From contig NZ_CP128355.1 of assembly GCF_038789205.1 (NCBI RefSeq), positions 620,001-684,000 of the forward strand: DNA of 64,000 nt, in the 5' to 3' direction. Positions 1-8,510 of this stretch are shown here, piece by piece (position 1 is the stretch's first letter; each line of letters begins with the position of its first letter). The position numbers and the translations under genes are program-made. The notes beneath the pieces are model-generated. The model was not told the DNA's origin, searched no databases, and was given only the letters and a program-made list of their open reading frames with translations. The stretch comes from Staphylococcus hsinchuensis (GTDB taxonomy: Bacteria > Bacillota > Bacilli > Staphylococcales > Staphylococcaceae).

Positions 1-1
1 A

Positions 2-739
2 GTGCTAGCAGCTATTGTAATGCAATATTCAATTGAACATTTCCGTTCAGAAAATGATTACTGTCGAGGTGTCCTTATTTGGCAGATGAATGATTGTTGG
101 CCAACCATTTCATGGTCAGGCATAGATTACTTTGGTCGATGGAAGGCACAGCAATATTTAACCAAGCGTTTTTACGCTCCTATTTTACCCGTTGTCACTA
201 TTAAAAACCACACCGTTTCGATAACGGTCGCTAATGATTCACCATCGCCATTTCACGGTTCTTTAAAATGGTCACTTAAACAAAATAACCATACATTAGA
301 CACTTCAGTTATTGACGTATATGTGGATGTCCATCAACACAGTGAATACACACCATTGCAATTCCATAATTTAACTCAAGCACAATTAAAAGAAGTATAT
401 CTTGAATATACATTATATGAATCAAATTCTATCATAGCCACAGGTGTTAAGCTTTTTGTAACACCAAAAGCGTTCCAGTTTAAAACACCAGAAATTACGT
501 ATTCAATTGAAGAAAACAAGCAAGAATATATCATTCATTTGACTTCTACTCAAATGGCAAAATACGTCGAACTTGATCTAAATAAAGATGATTGTATATT
601 CAGTGATAACTATTTTGATTTAACTCCTACGATGCCAAAAACAATCACTGTGGCTAAGCAATCACTGTCGACTTCATTAGATTTACATGCTTTTGAACAA
701 CAATTAAATATAAAGTCTTTAAATACCACACAACTTTAA
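2..739 (+). CDS. Glycoside hydrolase family 2 (beta-mannosidase type), C-terminal part
   Basis: This is the 3' 245 codons of a gene that begins left of the window; the frame is open to the left edge, so the GTG at position 2 is not a real start. The segment RGVLIWQMNDCWPTISWS followed by DYFGRWKAQQY is the usual end of the catalytic barrel of GH2 beta-mannosidases, where a Trp-rich loop closes the sugar site. The rest is beta-rich and fits the C-terminal Ig-like domains of the family. The nucleophile and acid/base glutamates would lie upstream and cannot be seen. The enzyme would cleave beta-mannosides, probably in the cytoplasm. It converges on rlmH and ends less than 100 bases from the SCC attachment site, a position that is variable in staphylococci. 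Confidence 0.8.
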   Translation: MLAAIVMQYSIEHFRSENDYCRGVLIWQMNDCWPTISWSGIDYFGRWKAQQYLTKRFYAPILPVVTIKNHTVSITVANDSPSPFHGSLKWSLKQNNHTLDTSVIDVYVDVHQHSEYTPLQFHNLTQAQLKEVYLEYTLYESNSIIATGVKLFVTPKAFQFKTPEITYSIEENKQEYIIHLTSTQMAKYVELDLNKDDCIFSDNYFDLTPTMPKTITVAKQSLSTSLDLHAFEQQLNIKSLNTTQL

Positions 740-772
740 AATTTTAATGATTGTACTTCTAAATACAAAATA

Positions 773-820
773 GAGTGAGACTACGAAATCTTTATAAAAA
801 ACTCGATTCCTGTCTCACTC
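773..820. repeat. Hairpin repeat copy A, likely bidirectional terminator
   Basis: GAGTGAGAC and GTCTCACTC form a perfect 9-bp stem around a loop containing TACGAAATC and ACTCGATTCC. A run of T follows on the plus side. It lies between the converging glycosidase gene and rlmH and can end both. Its sequence is clearly related to the reverse complement of hairpin I in the repeats at 1688, 7890 and 29776. Confidence 0.7.
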
Positions 821-831
821 TCTTTTTAGTT

Positions 832-849
832 TTATTTGTGATACGCCTC
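832..849 (-). other. SCC attachment site (attB) at the rlmH 3' end
   Basis: The last codons of rlmH read GAGGCGTATCACAAATAA on the minus strand, encoding EAYHK-stop. This matches the pattern of the staphylococcal attB core used by Ccr recombinases. No SCC-type terminal inverted repeat or ccr gene follows in the 90 bases downstream, so the site looks unoccupied in this chromosome. Confidence 0.7.
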
Positions 850-1311
850 GCCCCTCATAATCTTAAATGCACGATAGATTTGTTCGATTAAGACGACGCG
901 CATCATTTGGTGTGGGAAGGTCATTTTGCTGAATGAGAGTGCGTAGTTGCTGCGATTTAAGACGTCTTGATGCAGGCCGTTTGAGCCTCCAATAATAAAT
1001 GTGAAGTCGCTTTGGCCGCGTGTCATTCTTCCTTCTAATTCTTTAGCAAGTCCTTCTGAAGTGAGCATGTTGCCTTTAATTTCTAAGGTAATGACTGTGG
1101 ATTGTGGTTTGATTTTAGCGAGTAATCTCTGCCCTTCTTTTTCTTTTACTTGTTCGACTTCTTTATCGCTCATGTTTTCTGGGGCTTTTTCATCTGGAAC
1201 TTCGACGATTTCTATTTTAGAGTATGCGCCTAAGCGTTTTTCATATTCTGCAATAGCTTGTTTCCAGTATTTCTCTTTAAGTTTACCTACTGAAAGGATT
1301 GTAATTTTCAT
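832..1311 (-). CDS. rlmH: 23S rRNA (pseudouridine1915-N3)-methyltransferase RlmH
   Basis: This 159-residue SPOUT-class methyltransferase (OrfX of S. aureus) methylates pseudouridine 1915 in helix 69 of 23S rRNA, using SAM. Visible hallmarks are the start [16 protein letters not shown], the central [17 protein letters not shown] strand, the SAM-loop [14 protein letters not shown] and the C-terminal knot region [15 protein letters not shown] ending GEAYHK. Length equals the family norm. The start ATG at 1309-1311 has a GAGGTCA ribosome-binding sequence just upstream. Its 3' end doubles as the SCC integration site. The upstream intergenic region carries many DnaA boxes. Confidence 0.98.
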   Translation of the reverse strand: MKITILSVGKLKEKYWKQAIAEYEKRLGAYSKIEIVEVPDEKAPENMSDKEVEQVKEKEGQRLLAKIKPQSTVITLEIKGNMLTSEGLAKELEGRMTRGQSDFTFIIGGSNGLHQDVLNRSNYALSFSKMTFPHQMMRVVLIEQIYRAFKIMRGEAYHK

Positions 1312-1331
1312 TGTGACCTCCTATATATCAA

Positions 1332-1579
1332 AGTGGATAAATCCAATAACTTATCCACAGGTTATCAACTTATTAACAGTACTTTTCTCTATTATACCAA
1401 TTATGCAGTGTTTTTATGAACAATAAATGGATATTATACACAGAAAAGAGTGTATAACTTGTGTTTATGTGGATAACTCTGTGTATAATGTGGGCATTTC
1501 CTTGTGTATTGTGCACAGTTTGGGATAACTATGAACAACTTAGTGGATAACTTACGTCCAATATACATACTTATTCACA
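1332..1579. promoter_or_regulatory. DnaA-box cluster upstream of rlmH
   Basis: The 496-base gap between rlmH and walJ holds two perfect DnaA boxes (TTATCCACA at 1351-1359; TGTGGATAA at 1468-1476). It also holds several one- or two-mismatch boxes: AGTGGATAA at 1332 and 1542, TTATACACA at 1434, AGTGTATAA at 1449, TGTGTATAA at 1480 and TTATTCACA at 1571. This density is comparable to that of the two oriC intergenic regions in the same window. The rest of the gap is AT-rich and holds the repeat at 1688-1775. Confidence 0.7.
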
Positions 1580-1687
1580 ATTCAAGTTTAATTACTCTAA
1601 ACTTATATTCACGTACGAGTCCGTCTTACCTTCTTATAAGTTTATATTTATAATCCTGTGCATAAACTTTAACTATCATTAATGGGG

Positions 1688-1775
1688 GTGGGACAGAAAT
1701 TGAATTTTCTAATAGAGATTTCACAGTCCCACTAATTCACAAAGAAGCTGAGACAACTATTCTTGCCTCAGCTTC
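1688..1775. repeat. Composite hairpin repeat copy B (short form)
   Basis: Hairpin I (1688-1732) has GTGGGAC/GTCCCAC arms around GAAATTGAATTTTCTAATAG. Hairpin II (1744-1775) has GAAGCTGAG/CTCAGCTTC arms. The two hairpins are the same pair seen in the longer repeats at 7890 and 29666, but the spacer of about 65 bases is missing here. Hairpin II lies just downstream of walJ on the minus strand and could act as its terminator. Confidence 0.7.
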
Positions 1776-1807
1776 ATGAAATAAATTATTTTAATTATCC
1801 AACTCAT

Positions 1808-2599
1808 TTAAAGTGTATATATTGGTGTTGCTTGTGCTTTGTCTGTATCGCATAACAAAATTTTTCTTTCCGTATCAATATCACGCTCATTAAGTACTTG
1901 ACCGACGCTCATACGTGCTAAGTCTTTCATATTGTTGTCTTGTGATAGATGAGAAAGATAAATACGTTTTGTATTACCTGTAATTACATCAGCCATTGCA
2001 TGTCCCGCATCTTCATTAGATACGTGTCCAACGTCGCTTAGTATACGTTGTTTCGTCTTCCAAGGGTATCTGCACATGCGTAACATATCGACGTCGTGGT
2101 TACTTTCAAAGATAAAGGCATCGCTGCCTTGGATCATTCCTTTCATTCGATCTGAAACGTAACCTGTATCGGTAATCATCGTAAACTTCTTATAATTGTT
2201 ATGGAAAATGTAAAATTGTGGATCTATTGCGTCGTGTGAAACGTTAAATGATTCAACATCAAATCCTGCAATGGAATGCGTTTCATATGGATTAAAGATA
2301 AATTTCTGATCGATTGGAATTTTGTTATCTTTCTTTTCAATCGCTGTCCATGTTTTCTCATTCGCATAAATAGGCAGTCCATATTTTCGTGCCAGCACTC
2401 CTAAACCTTTAATATGGTCTGAGTGTTCGTGCGTAACGAGAATCCCATTTAATTCTTTGATTTGTTTGTCGATTTGGCCAAACAGTTCTTCCATTTTTTT
2501 CCCTGTTAAACCAACATCTACTAGTAAACTGCCTTTATCACTTTCTACATAAGTGGCGTTACCTGTACTACCACTTGCTAATACACTCATTTGTATCAA
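1808..2599 (-). CDS. walJ: WalJ (YycJ/VicX) metallo-beta-lactamase-fold exonuclease-type protein
   Basis: This is the last gene of the wal locus. It encodes an MBL-fold protein with the metal-binding [11 protein letters not shown] motif, further His/Asp ligands in SHDAID and TDTGYVSD, and SNHDVDML and LSHLSQDN downstream. YycJ family members are 5'-to-3' DNA exonucleases implicated in mismatch repair. The start is uncertain. A TTG at 2597-2599 is preceded by AAAGGG at good spacing; a GTG at 2608 and an ATG at 2590 ([11 protein letters not shown]) are in the same frame. The frame extends to 2659, but nothing there resembles the family. A gap of about 320 bases separates it from walI, and the walI terminator lies in that gap. 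Confidence 0.93.
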   Translation of the reverse strand: MIQMSVLASGSTGNATYVESDKGSLLVDVGLTGKKMEELFGQIDKQIKELNGILVTHEHSDHIKGLGVLARKYGLPIYANEKTWTAIEKKDNKIPIDQKFIFNPYETHSIAGFDVESFNVSHDAIDPQFYIFHNNYKKFTMITDTGYVSDRMKGMIQGSDAFIFESNHDVDMLRMCRYPWKTKQRILSDVGHVSNEDAGHAMADVITGNTKRIYLSHLSQDNNMKDLARMSVGQVLNERDIDTERKILLCDTDKAQATPIYTL

Positions 2600-2922
2600 G
2601 CGATTCACCCTTTCTAATCTATAACATCGCCAGAACGCCTTTAAATCAAGCTTTTTCACTTAGCGTAAAGGTGTTCGTTTTATCGAAGGTAGTCTTCCGT
2701 TTGTGTGATGTAACTGTACCTTCAGTCTATATTTTTAAATTATTTCAATTATTTTTATCTAAAATAGTGTGTTTTATTTCACACGTTTGTCGTTAACAGT
2801 ATTTAATTTTAACATACTTTCCACGTTGATGACTGTAAATTGGATTATTTCACCCAACTCAGTTTACAATTTTTAAATACTGCGTTAACCCCCCATCATT
2901 TTCAAATTCTACAAAAATAAGA

Positions 2923-2963
2923 GAGGTTTATCAGCTTATGTGTAATAGACTGATAAACCCCTC
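2923..2963 (-). terminator. Terminator of the walRKHI operon
   Basis: GAGGTTTATCAG and CTGATAAACCCCTC form a stem with a loop of about 15 bases, followed on the minus strand by CTTATTTTTGT. It sits directly after walI. The remainder of the 2660-2980 gap is AT-rich and presumably holds a walJ promoter; I see no gene in it. Confidence 0.8.
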
Positions 2964-2980
2964 CAAGCACATTCAATTGG

Positions 2981-3766
2981 TTAATCTTTCTTATTAATCT
3001 TAGGGTTATTTGATGCCGCTTCGACGTAATATGTCGTAATCTTACCTTTATGATTGACTTTGATTTCCCAATTGGCTTGAAGCACTTGTACGTTAGGTTC
3101 TTCGACTACTGTATAATAGCCAAGACGCGCATTTCTGACTTCATCATTCCGCTTCAAGTAGCGGTTAAAGTATAATTGTTCGATAGCTTTTTTAGCGCTG
3201 TTTACTTGTTTTTTATCATTGTTCGCACCATTTGATGGTTTGATAGACTTCATCGCTGTTTGAGTATAACTTGAAGTCTTTCCATCGCTATCTACCTTAA
3301 ACTTTAAACGTGCTTTGACATTGTCCATAATCGGATAATTATTATAAGTTTGTTCGAAAGTGACTTCATTATCGTCAATCTTACTGAGTTCATAATCATC
3401 GCCTTTGTAGACATTCTTTTGGATGTATGATTTTAAATCGCTGTATTGATCATTTCCTACATCAATCTCATCGCTAAGATTACCTTTGGCTGCTTCTCCT
3501 GATTTTGTACGTGTAACATCTGAATGAGATTTGGCAAAATTTGTGAAATCAAATGAACGTGCAGTGACTAATTGCATTTTTACGTTTTTAACGCTGGGTA
3601 GTTTATCAGGAATTTCAATGCCTTCTTGATGGAAGTTTACAGCATTTTCTTTACCGATATCGTTGATGTTAGATTTTTTAACTTTATCGATGTAAGTAAA
3701 GACCAACATGATGTTCACTAGAATAAATACAAAGATTAATAACGTTTTCGTCTTTTTCCAGTTCAT
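2981..3766 (-). CDS. walI: WalI (YycI), membrane regulator of WalK
   Basis: This 261-residue protein has a single N-terminal membrane helix (about residues 8-25, TLLIFVFILVNIMLVFTYI) and an extracytoplasmic YycI domain ending in KINKKD. WalI and WalH form a membrane complex that modulates WalK (repressing in Bacillus, activating in S. aureus). Length matches the S. aureus protein. The ATG at 3764-3766 directly follows the walH stop codon, so the two are translationally coupled. Confidence 0.95.
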   Translation of the reverse strand: MNWKKTKTLLIFVFILVNIMLVFTYIDKVKKSNINDIGKENAVNFHQEGIEIPDKLPSVKNVKMQLVTARSFDFTNFAKSHSDVTRTKSGEAAKGNLSDEIDVGNDQYSDLKSYIQKNVYKGDDYELSKIDDNEVTFEQTYNNYPIMDNVKARLKFKVDSDGKTSSYTQTAMKSIKPSNGANNDKKQVNSAKKAIEQLYFNRYLKRNDEVRNARLGYYTVVEEPNVQVLQANWEIKVNHKGKITTYYVEAASNNPKINKKD

Positions 3767-5107
3767 TTATTCTAGCCTCCCATCATTGTATGCTCGCCAT
3801 TTACCATCATATTCGACATACCATTCTGGTTTAAACTCACTGTTACTCTGCGTTTCATTATCACTATCTAATTGACTTTCCATCTTATAACCAATCGTCA
3901 TGTCTGTTACCTTTTCAAAGTCAATATCATGGTTATTTGCTAATTCGGAACGCACTTTTTCAGCGCCTGGTAAGTTCACGTCATCGGCACCACTATCGAT
4001 AGTGACGTTCGCTTTGATGAGTGTACGAGCGTAACTGAATAGGCCTCTTTCACTCCATGAAATATCAATACTATTCAAATTATCATTACTAAATGTTGGT
4101 CGCCCTTTAATAAACATTTGATAAGTAAGATTACCTTTTTTGTTGTCAGTTGAGAAAAGACGGAAATCATCAGTAAATCCACCATGTTTATTAATAAAGT
4201 CTACTGTACTCGGGATGGTCGTCTTCATATTTTTTATTCGATCTTGATTCTCTTTTAAATTAGTATAACGATATTTCTGGTTATTATCATTATAATTTGC
4301 AACACCTGTATTATTGTTGTAAGTTGTGTTACCACTGTTGGAACTTCTTACAACGACAGAATCGTCAAAGAGGATCGAATTCATACTTTCAACACCAATA
4401 TTTTTATAAATCGTGTGATATGTTTTTAAGTTTTTAAGTTTGCTTGGTGCAAAAATATGCGTCGCTTTGTCTACTGAATCTTTATTTGTGATGATTTCAG
4501 TATAAGGTTGCATTTCTTTATGCTTTTCTTTTAATTTGTTATTAATTTGTTGGTCTTTGATGTTTGTTTTCATACGTACGACGTCATGTCGGTCTTCACT
4601 AATTGCGTATAATTTTATTTTACCGTTGTTGTAATTATCAATTAAGAGTCGATTAAATTTAAAGTTTTTAGGTACTTTCGCTTTGATATTCAATACCCTA
4701 CCTAAATATGTTGATAATGGCATATCATATGAAAAATCAAGTACCAAAAAGTCATTACTTAAATCAGGAATAATGAGGTTATGGTTACTATGCATTTGAT
4801 CTGATTTAAGTACTGTTTTATTTCTTAATGGTTTAATGATTGCATCGATATTATCATGCGTAGCAATTAAACCTTTCGTTTCGTCCTTATTTGAATGAAC
4901 GATCTGATATGGAGTGATGACTTGATTTGTTGCATGGTCTTTAGGGTTACCAATGTGTCGTGCTTTGGTTTCTTTATCACTATCGTTTTCACTTTTAATA
5001 TCTGTAGTTAAATTCGGTGAAAAGTTCCAAGTCTTATACGTCAATATGATACTCATCAATACTAATAGCAATAGGATGATTGACTTAATAAAATCTTTAC
5101 TCCGCAT
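3767..5107 (-). CDS. walH: WalH (YycH), membrane regulator of WalK
   Basis: This protein of about 446 residues has one N-terminal membrane helix ([21 protein letters not shown]) and a large extracytoplasmic YycH domain. It acts with WalI on the WalK sensor kinase. I place the start at the ATG 5105-5107 (MRSKDFIKS), which overlaps the walK stop region by 11 bases. An in-frame GTG at 5119 lies farther inside walK and is less likely. The Asn-rich stretch [17 protein letters not shown] near the middle looks like a flexible loop. Confidence 0.95.
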   Translation of the reverse strand: MRSKDFIKSIILLLLVLMSIILTYKTWNFSPNLTTDIKSENDSDKETKARHIGNPKDHATNQVITPYQIVHSNKDETKGLIATHDNIDAIIKPLRNKTVLKSDQMHSNHNLIIPDLSNDFLVLDFSYDMPLSTYLGRVLNIKAKVPKNFKFNRLLIDNYNNGKIKLYAISEDRHDVVRMKTNIKDQQINNKLKEKHKEMQPYTEIITNKDSVDKATHIFAPSKLKNLKTYHTIYKNIGVESMNSILFDDSVVVRSSNSGNTTYNNNTGVANYNDNNQKYRYTNLKENQDRIKNMKTTIPSTVDFINKHGGFTDDFRLFSTDNKKGNLTYQMFIKGRPTFSNDNLNSIDISWSERGLFSYARTLIKANVTIDSGADDVNLPGAEKVRSELANNHDIDFEKVTDMTIGYKMESQLDSDNETQSNSEFKPEWYVEYDGKWRAYNDGRLE

Positions 5108-6929
5108 CCCAATCACCATCTTCTATTATCTCAATCGGTAATGTAATAAAGATTGAGGTACCTTGACCTTCCACACTGTTAGCCCAAATACGACCATTGT
5201 GTGCTTCTACAATTTCTTTAGAAATCGCTAAACCTAATCCAGTACCACCCATTTTACGTGTACGTGCTTTATCTACACGGTAGAAGCGATCAAAAATCTT
5301 CTCTACTTTATTAATCGGGATACCGATACCATTATCTTTCACGCGTATCGTCATACGATTATATAATGCGTTTTGTTTCACGTGAAACTCAACACGTTTA
5401 TCACCACGAGAATATTTCATCGCGTTTGTAATAACGTTATCAAACACTTGTGTCATCTTATCTGGATCAATTTCTGTAAAGATGGCTTGTTCTGGCATTT
5501 CTCGTACAAATGTCGTATCTTTCGCTGACATTTCGTGACGATCGATAATTTTATTGATAAAGCGATTAAAATCGACAATTTCTTTTGTGATTTGTTCAGA
5601 TTCGTTGTCCATTTTAGAAAGTTGTAATAAATCATTCACGAGTCGAATCATGCGGACAGTTTCTTCTCTCGTAACGGACAAGAATTTAGGGGCTAAGCTT
5701 TCATCTTTCCAAGCGCCTTCTTCTAAGGCTTCGATATAACTATTCATAGATGTAAGCGGTGTACGTAGCTCATGTGAAACGTTGGCAACGAATTCTCGAC
5801 GTTCACGTTCAACTTGTTGTTGCTCAGTAACATCGTGTAACACGGCAATATAACCTGTAACGAAGCCTGTTTCTTGTACGATTGTACTGAAATTAACACG
5901 TGCAATAATGCCTTCCGTCTCATTGATGTCTAACAGGAAGCTATCGTTGTTCTCTTGTATTTCATCTAAAGAGAAATCATCTTCCAGTTTAAGAAGTTTC
6001 AACATATGTTTACCAACGATTTCTTCTTTAATAGTACCCATCATCGTCAGTGCCATTTCGTTTACGATACGCACACGACCTCGTCTATCTGTTGCGATAA
6101 TACCATCACTCATGTGTGTGATTACGGAATCTAGTCTACGTTTCTCACTTTCAGTATTCGCTTGTGCTTCTTGAACACGTTTAGATAGGTTATTAAAGGC
6201 AAGTGCGAGCTCACCAATTTCATCGTTTCCGTAAATCTTCACACGTTGTGTATAGTTACCTTTAGACATCTCTGAAGTTTGGTTTCTCATATCAGTAATA
6301 GGTTTCGTGATTGTTCTTGCGATAAAGAAACCTAATATTACAGTAATTAATAATGAAATACCTGTACCTACAATAAAGATTCGGTTAATATCACTCAATT
6401 GATTATAAACACTATTAATATCTGCTTCTATGTAAATATCGCCAATTGTTTTATTGTTTGAAGTTTTAACCGGTAAATTATAAATCCATACACGTTTTTT
6501 ACCATTACCGTAATCTTTTAATACAGTGTGACTATTCGCCTCACCTATAGATAATGATTTTTGTACTGAATTATCGTTCGTTTTTTGACCAATTAAACTA
6601 CGTGTAGCCTGCTTTGAAGTTGCCATTATGATTTGGTCATTATTCACAAACCGGATTTCTTCAATTTCTTGTCTGTTGGCATATTCACTTAATAAGTTTT
6701 GTACTGCTTTTTGAGTGTTACCTTGCTTTTTCTTATCGTACGTTTTTTCAATATTAATCTCTATCTGCTTCGCATATTGTTGAATATTACTCTTAAAAGT
6801 TGAAGTTAATTCTTCTTCAAGTTTATTGGTAAAGTAAGAACCGATAATTTGCATACCGATAATAATCAGTAACACGTAGACGATAACGAGTTTCGTGTGT
6901 AAAGATTGAAGTTGCTTAAGCCATTTCAT
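5097..6929 (-). CDS. walK: WalK (YycG) essential sensor histidine kinase
   Basis: This 610-residue kinase controls cell-wall hydrolase genes through WalR. In order it has TM1 (about 14-30), an extracytoplasmic sensor (31-182), TM2 (about 183-204), HAMP (205-257), PAS (260-370), a HisKA domain with phospho-acceptor His386 in [13 protein letters not shown], and the HATPase with N box NAMKYS and G boxes DNGIGIP and [10 protein letters not shown]. The cytoplasmic PAS zinc ligands described for S. aureus (H271, D274, H364, E368) correspond to His272, Asp275, His365 and Glu369, all present. The gene follows walR by 12 bases. A parS-like site is embedded in the coding sequence at 5374-5389. Confidence 0.98.
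   Translation of the reverse strand: MKWLKQLQSLHTKLVIVYVLLIIIGMQIIGSYFTNKLEEELTSTFKSNIQQYAKQIEINIEKTYDKKKQGNTQKAVQNLLSEYANRQEIEEIRFVNNDQIIMATSKQATRSLIGQKTNDNSVQKSLSIGEANSHTVLKDYGNGKKRVWIYNLPVKTSNNKTIGDIYIEADINSVYNQLSDINRIFIVGTGISLLITVILGFFIARTITKPITDMRNQTSEMSKGNYTQRVKIYGNDEIGELALAFNNLSKRVQEAQANTESEKRRLDSVITHMSDGIIATDRRGRVRIVNEMALTMMGTIKEEIVGKHMLKLLKLEDDFSLDEIQENNDSFLLDINETEGIIARVNFSTIVQETGFVTGYIAVLHDVTEQQQVERERREFVANVSHELRTPLTSMNSYIEALEEGAWKDESLAPKFLSVTREETVRMIRLVNDLLQLSKMDNESEQITKEIVDFNRFINKIIDRHEMSAKDTTFVREMPEQAIFTEIDPDKMTQVFDNVITNAMKYSRGDKRVEFHVKQNALYNRMTIRVKDNGIGIPINKVEKIFDRFYRVDKARTRKMGGTGLGLAISKEIVEAHNGRIWANSVEGQGTSIFITLPIEIIEDGDWDAE
5374..5389. promoter_or_regulatory. parS-like centromere site inside walK
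   Basis: TGTTTCACGTGAAACT differs from the perfect parS palindrome TGTTTCACGTGAAACA by one terminal base. ParB/Spo0J binds such sites to load SMC and segregate origins. It encodes the FHVKQ stretch of WalK, so the site must be compatible with the protein sequence. Confidence 0.75.
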
Positions 6930-6941
6930 CGAAAATAGCCT

Positions 6942-7643
6942 CTAATCATGCTGTTGTAAAAAATATCCGACACCGCGTCGTGTCACAATATATTCAGGAT
7001 GTGAAGGATCGTCTTCAATTTTTTCACGTAACCGTCTAATTGTTACATCTACTGTACGTACATCACCAAAATAATCATAACCCCAAACAGTTTGTAATAA
7101 ATGTTCACGTGTCATTACTTGCCCCATATGTTTTGATAAATAATGGAACAATTCAAATTCTCTATGTGTTAATTCTATTTCTTCGCCACGCTTTTTAATT
7201 GAATAAGCATCAGGATAAATCACAATATCTTTAATAATAATTTCGTTTGTACCTTCTTCAACCTCTTGGGCTGGTTGTGAATAATGACGACGTAAGTTTG
7301 CTTTCACACGTGCAATAAGTTCACGTGTACTAAATGGTTTCGTTACGTAATCATCTGCACCTAATTCTAAACCTAACACTTTATCAATTTCAGAGTCTTT
7401 TGCTGTTAACATGATAATCGGCATTTCGAATTTTTTACGTACTTCGCGACATACTTCCATACCATCACGACCTGGTAACATGATGTCTAATAATACGATG
7501 TCTGGTTCTTCATCGTAAATTAAATCTACAGCATCATTTCCATCATATGCACAAAATACTTCATAACCTTCTTTTTTCAGGTTGAATTCTAAAATATCAG
7601 CAATTGGTTTTTCATCATCGACTACAACAATTTTTCTAGCCAT
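6942..7643 (-). CDS. walR: WalR (YycF) essential response regulator
   Basis: This 233-residue OmpR/PhoB-class regulator has a receiver domain (about 1-120) with acidic pocket DDE at 9-11, phospho-acceptor Asp53 in VLLDIMLPG and the KPF switch lysine. The C-terminal winged helix (about 130-230) includes [25 protein letters not shown]. It activates autolysin genes when phosphorylated by WalK. First gene of the operon; the ATG is preceded by GAGG at normal spacing. Confidence 0.98.
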   Translation of the reverse strand: MARKIVVVDDEKPIADILEFNLKKEGYEVFCAYDGNDAVDLIYDEEPDIVLLDIMLPGRDGMEVCREVRKKFEMPIIMLTAKDSEIDKVLGLELGADDYVTKPFSTRELIARVKANLRRHYSQPAQEVEEGTNEIIIKDIVIYPDAYSIKKRGEEIELTHREFELFHYLSKHMGQVMTREHLLQTVWGYDYFGDVRTVDVTIRRLREKIEDDPSHPEYIVTRRGVGYFLQQHD

Positions 7644-7889
7644 TATTAAACCTCATTTCTTCATTATCTTACTTTTCATTTAAGAATCTACATGTTCCCT
7701 TATCCTATAATTTACCATTTATACATGCCTAATTCTATCTTTGTAAATAAAAAGTTATAATACTGGATTATATTATAATATCACTTCTATTATCATATCG
7801 TAACTTATTTGATATGTCTTTTAATAATAAGTGATGATAGAGTTCTTTTTAGTATAAATAATATACTCTTTTTCGGCAAAATAAAAAGA

Positions 7890-8032
7890 GTAGGACAGAA
7901 ATCGCATTTTCTAATAGAGATTTCATTGTCCCACCCCTGCAATGATAACGATGATTGGTAGAGCTTAATATAAGCGCGACGTCTACTGCCTAATTAACAA
8001 AAAATCTGAGCTATCTATTTGAGTCTCAGATT
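7890..8032. repeat. Composite hairpin repeat copy C (full form)
   Basis: Hairpin I (7890-7934; GTAGGAC and GTCCCAC around ATTTTCTAATAGAGATTTC) is followed by a spacer with CAATGATAACGATGATTGG and GACGTCTACTGCC. Hairpin II (8003-8032; AATCTGAG/CTCAGATT) closes it. The same parts occur in the same order in reverse orientation at 29666-29820. It lies in the 449-base gap between walR and tRNA-Asp; the rest of that gap is AT-rich walR upstream sequence. Confidence 0.75.
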
Positions 8033-8061
8033 CTTAACAAGATCACGCTATTTTCTCGCAT

Positions 8062-8088
8062 AAAAAATGCCCATCCTCTTGGATGGGC
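8062..8088 (-). terminator. Terminator of the tRNA-Glu/tRNA-Asp transcript
   Basis: On the minus strand GCCCATCC-AAGA-GGATGGGC is followed by ATTTTTT. It begins a few bases after the 3' end of tRNA-Asp. Confidence 0.95.
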
Positions 8089-8092
8089 AATA

Positions 8093-8165
8093 CGGTCCCG
8101 ACGGGAATCGAACCCGCGATCTCCTGCGTGACAGGCAGGCGTGTTAACCGCTACACTACGGGACC
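8093..8165 (-). tRNA. tRNA-Asp (anticodon GTC)
   Basis: A 73-nt cloverleaf: acceptor GGTCCCG/CGGGACC, discriminator G, D-arm with GGTTAAC, anticodon stem CTGCC/GGCAG-type around TGTCACG giving GTC, and T-arm GCGGGTTCGATTCCCGT. The CCA end is not encoded. Confidence 0.97.
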
Positions 8166-8170
8166 TAAGA

Positions 8171-8245
8171 TGGTGACTCCTACGGGACTCGAACCCGTGT
8201 TACCGCCGTGAAAGGGCGGTGTCTTAACCGCTTGACCAAGGAGCC
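8171..8245 (-). tRNA. tRNA-Glu (anticodon TTC)
   Basis: A 75-nt cloverleaf with acceptor GGCTCCT/AGGAGTC, anticodon loop CTTTCAC giving TTC, T-arm ACGGGTTCGAGTCCCGT and an encoded CCA end. It is transcribed first, 5 bases ahead of tRNA-Asp. Confidence 0.97.
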
Positions 8246-8264
8246 TCTCTTAAGCACAAAATAA

Positions 8265-8293
8265 ATTATATCAACTCTCTATATCGATGACAA
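8265..8293 (-). promoter_or_regulatory. Strong sigma-A promoter of the tRNA pair
   Basis: On the minus strand TTGTCA, a 17-base spacer and a perfect TATAAT lie about 20 bases ahead of tRNA-Glu. The rest of 8294-8510 is AT-rich and must hold the oppositely directed promoter of the glycosyltransferase gene. Confidence 0.85.
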
Positions 8294-8510
8294 GCTCTTT
8301 TTTTAATGTTTTTAGTATATTTTTCCTCTTTTGTTGTACAAAGTAAGTAAACTTTTGAAAATGGTTAAAATTATTAAAAAAGATAAATGTTAAGTCAATA
8401 AAATGAACCTTTCTTTTAACAATTCAACGATGCAATAAGCATTTAAATATTTTTTATATTAATCGTTGTTTGATAGCATGAATGGACATACATAATAGGA
8501 GGTTAAACAG

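Noticed and set aside
773..820. SCC-type terminal inverted repeat next to rlmH
   Set aside because: The sequence is a member of the hairpin repeat family found elsewhere in the window, not an SCC end.
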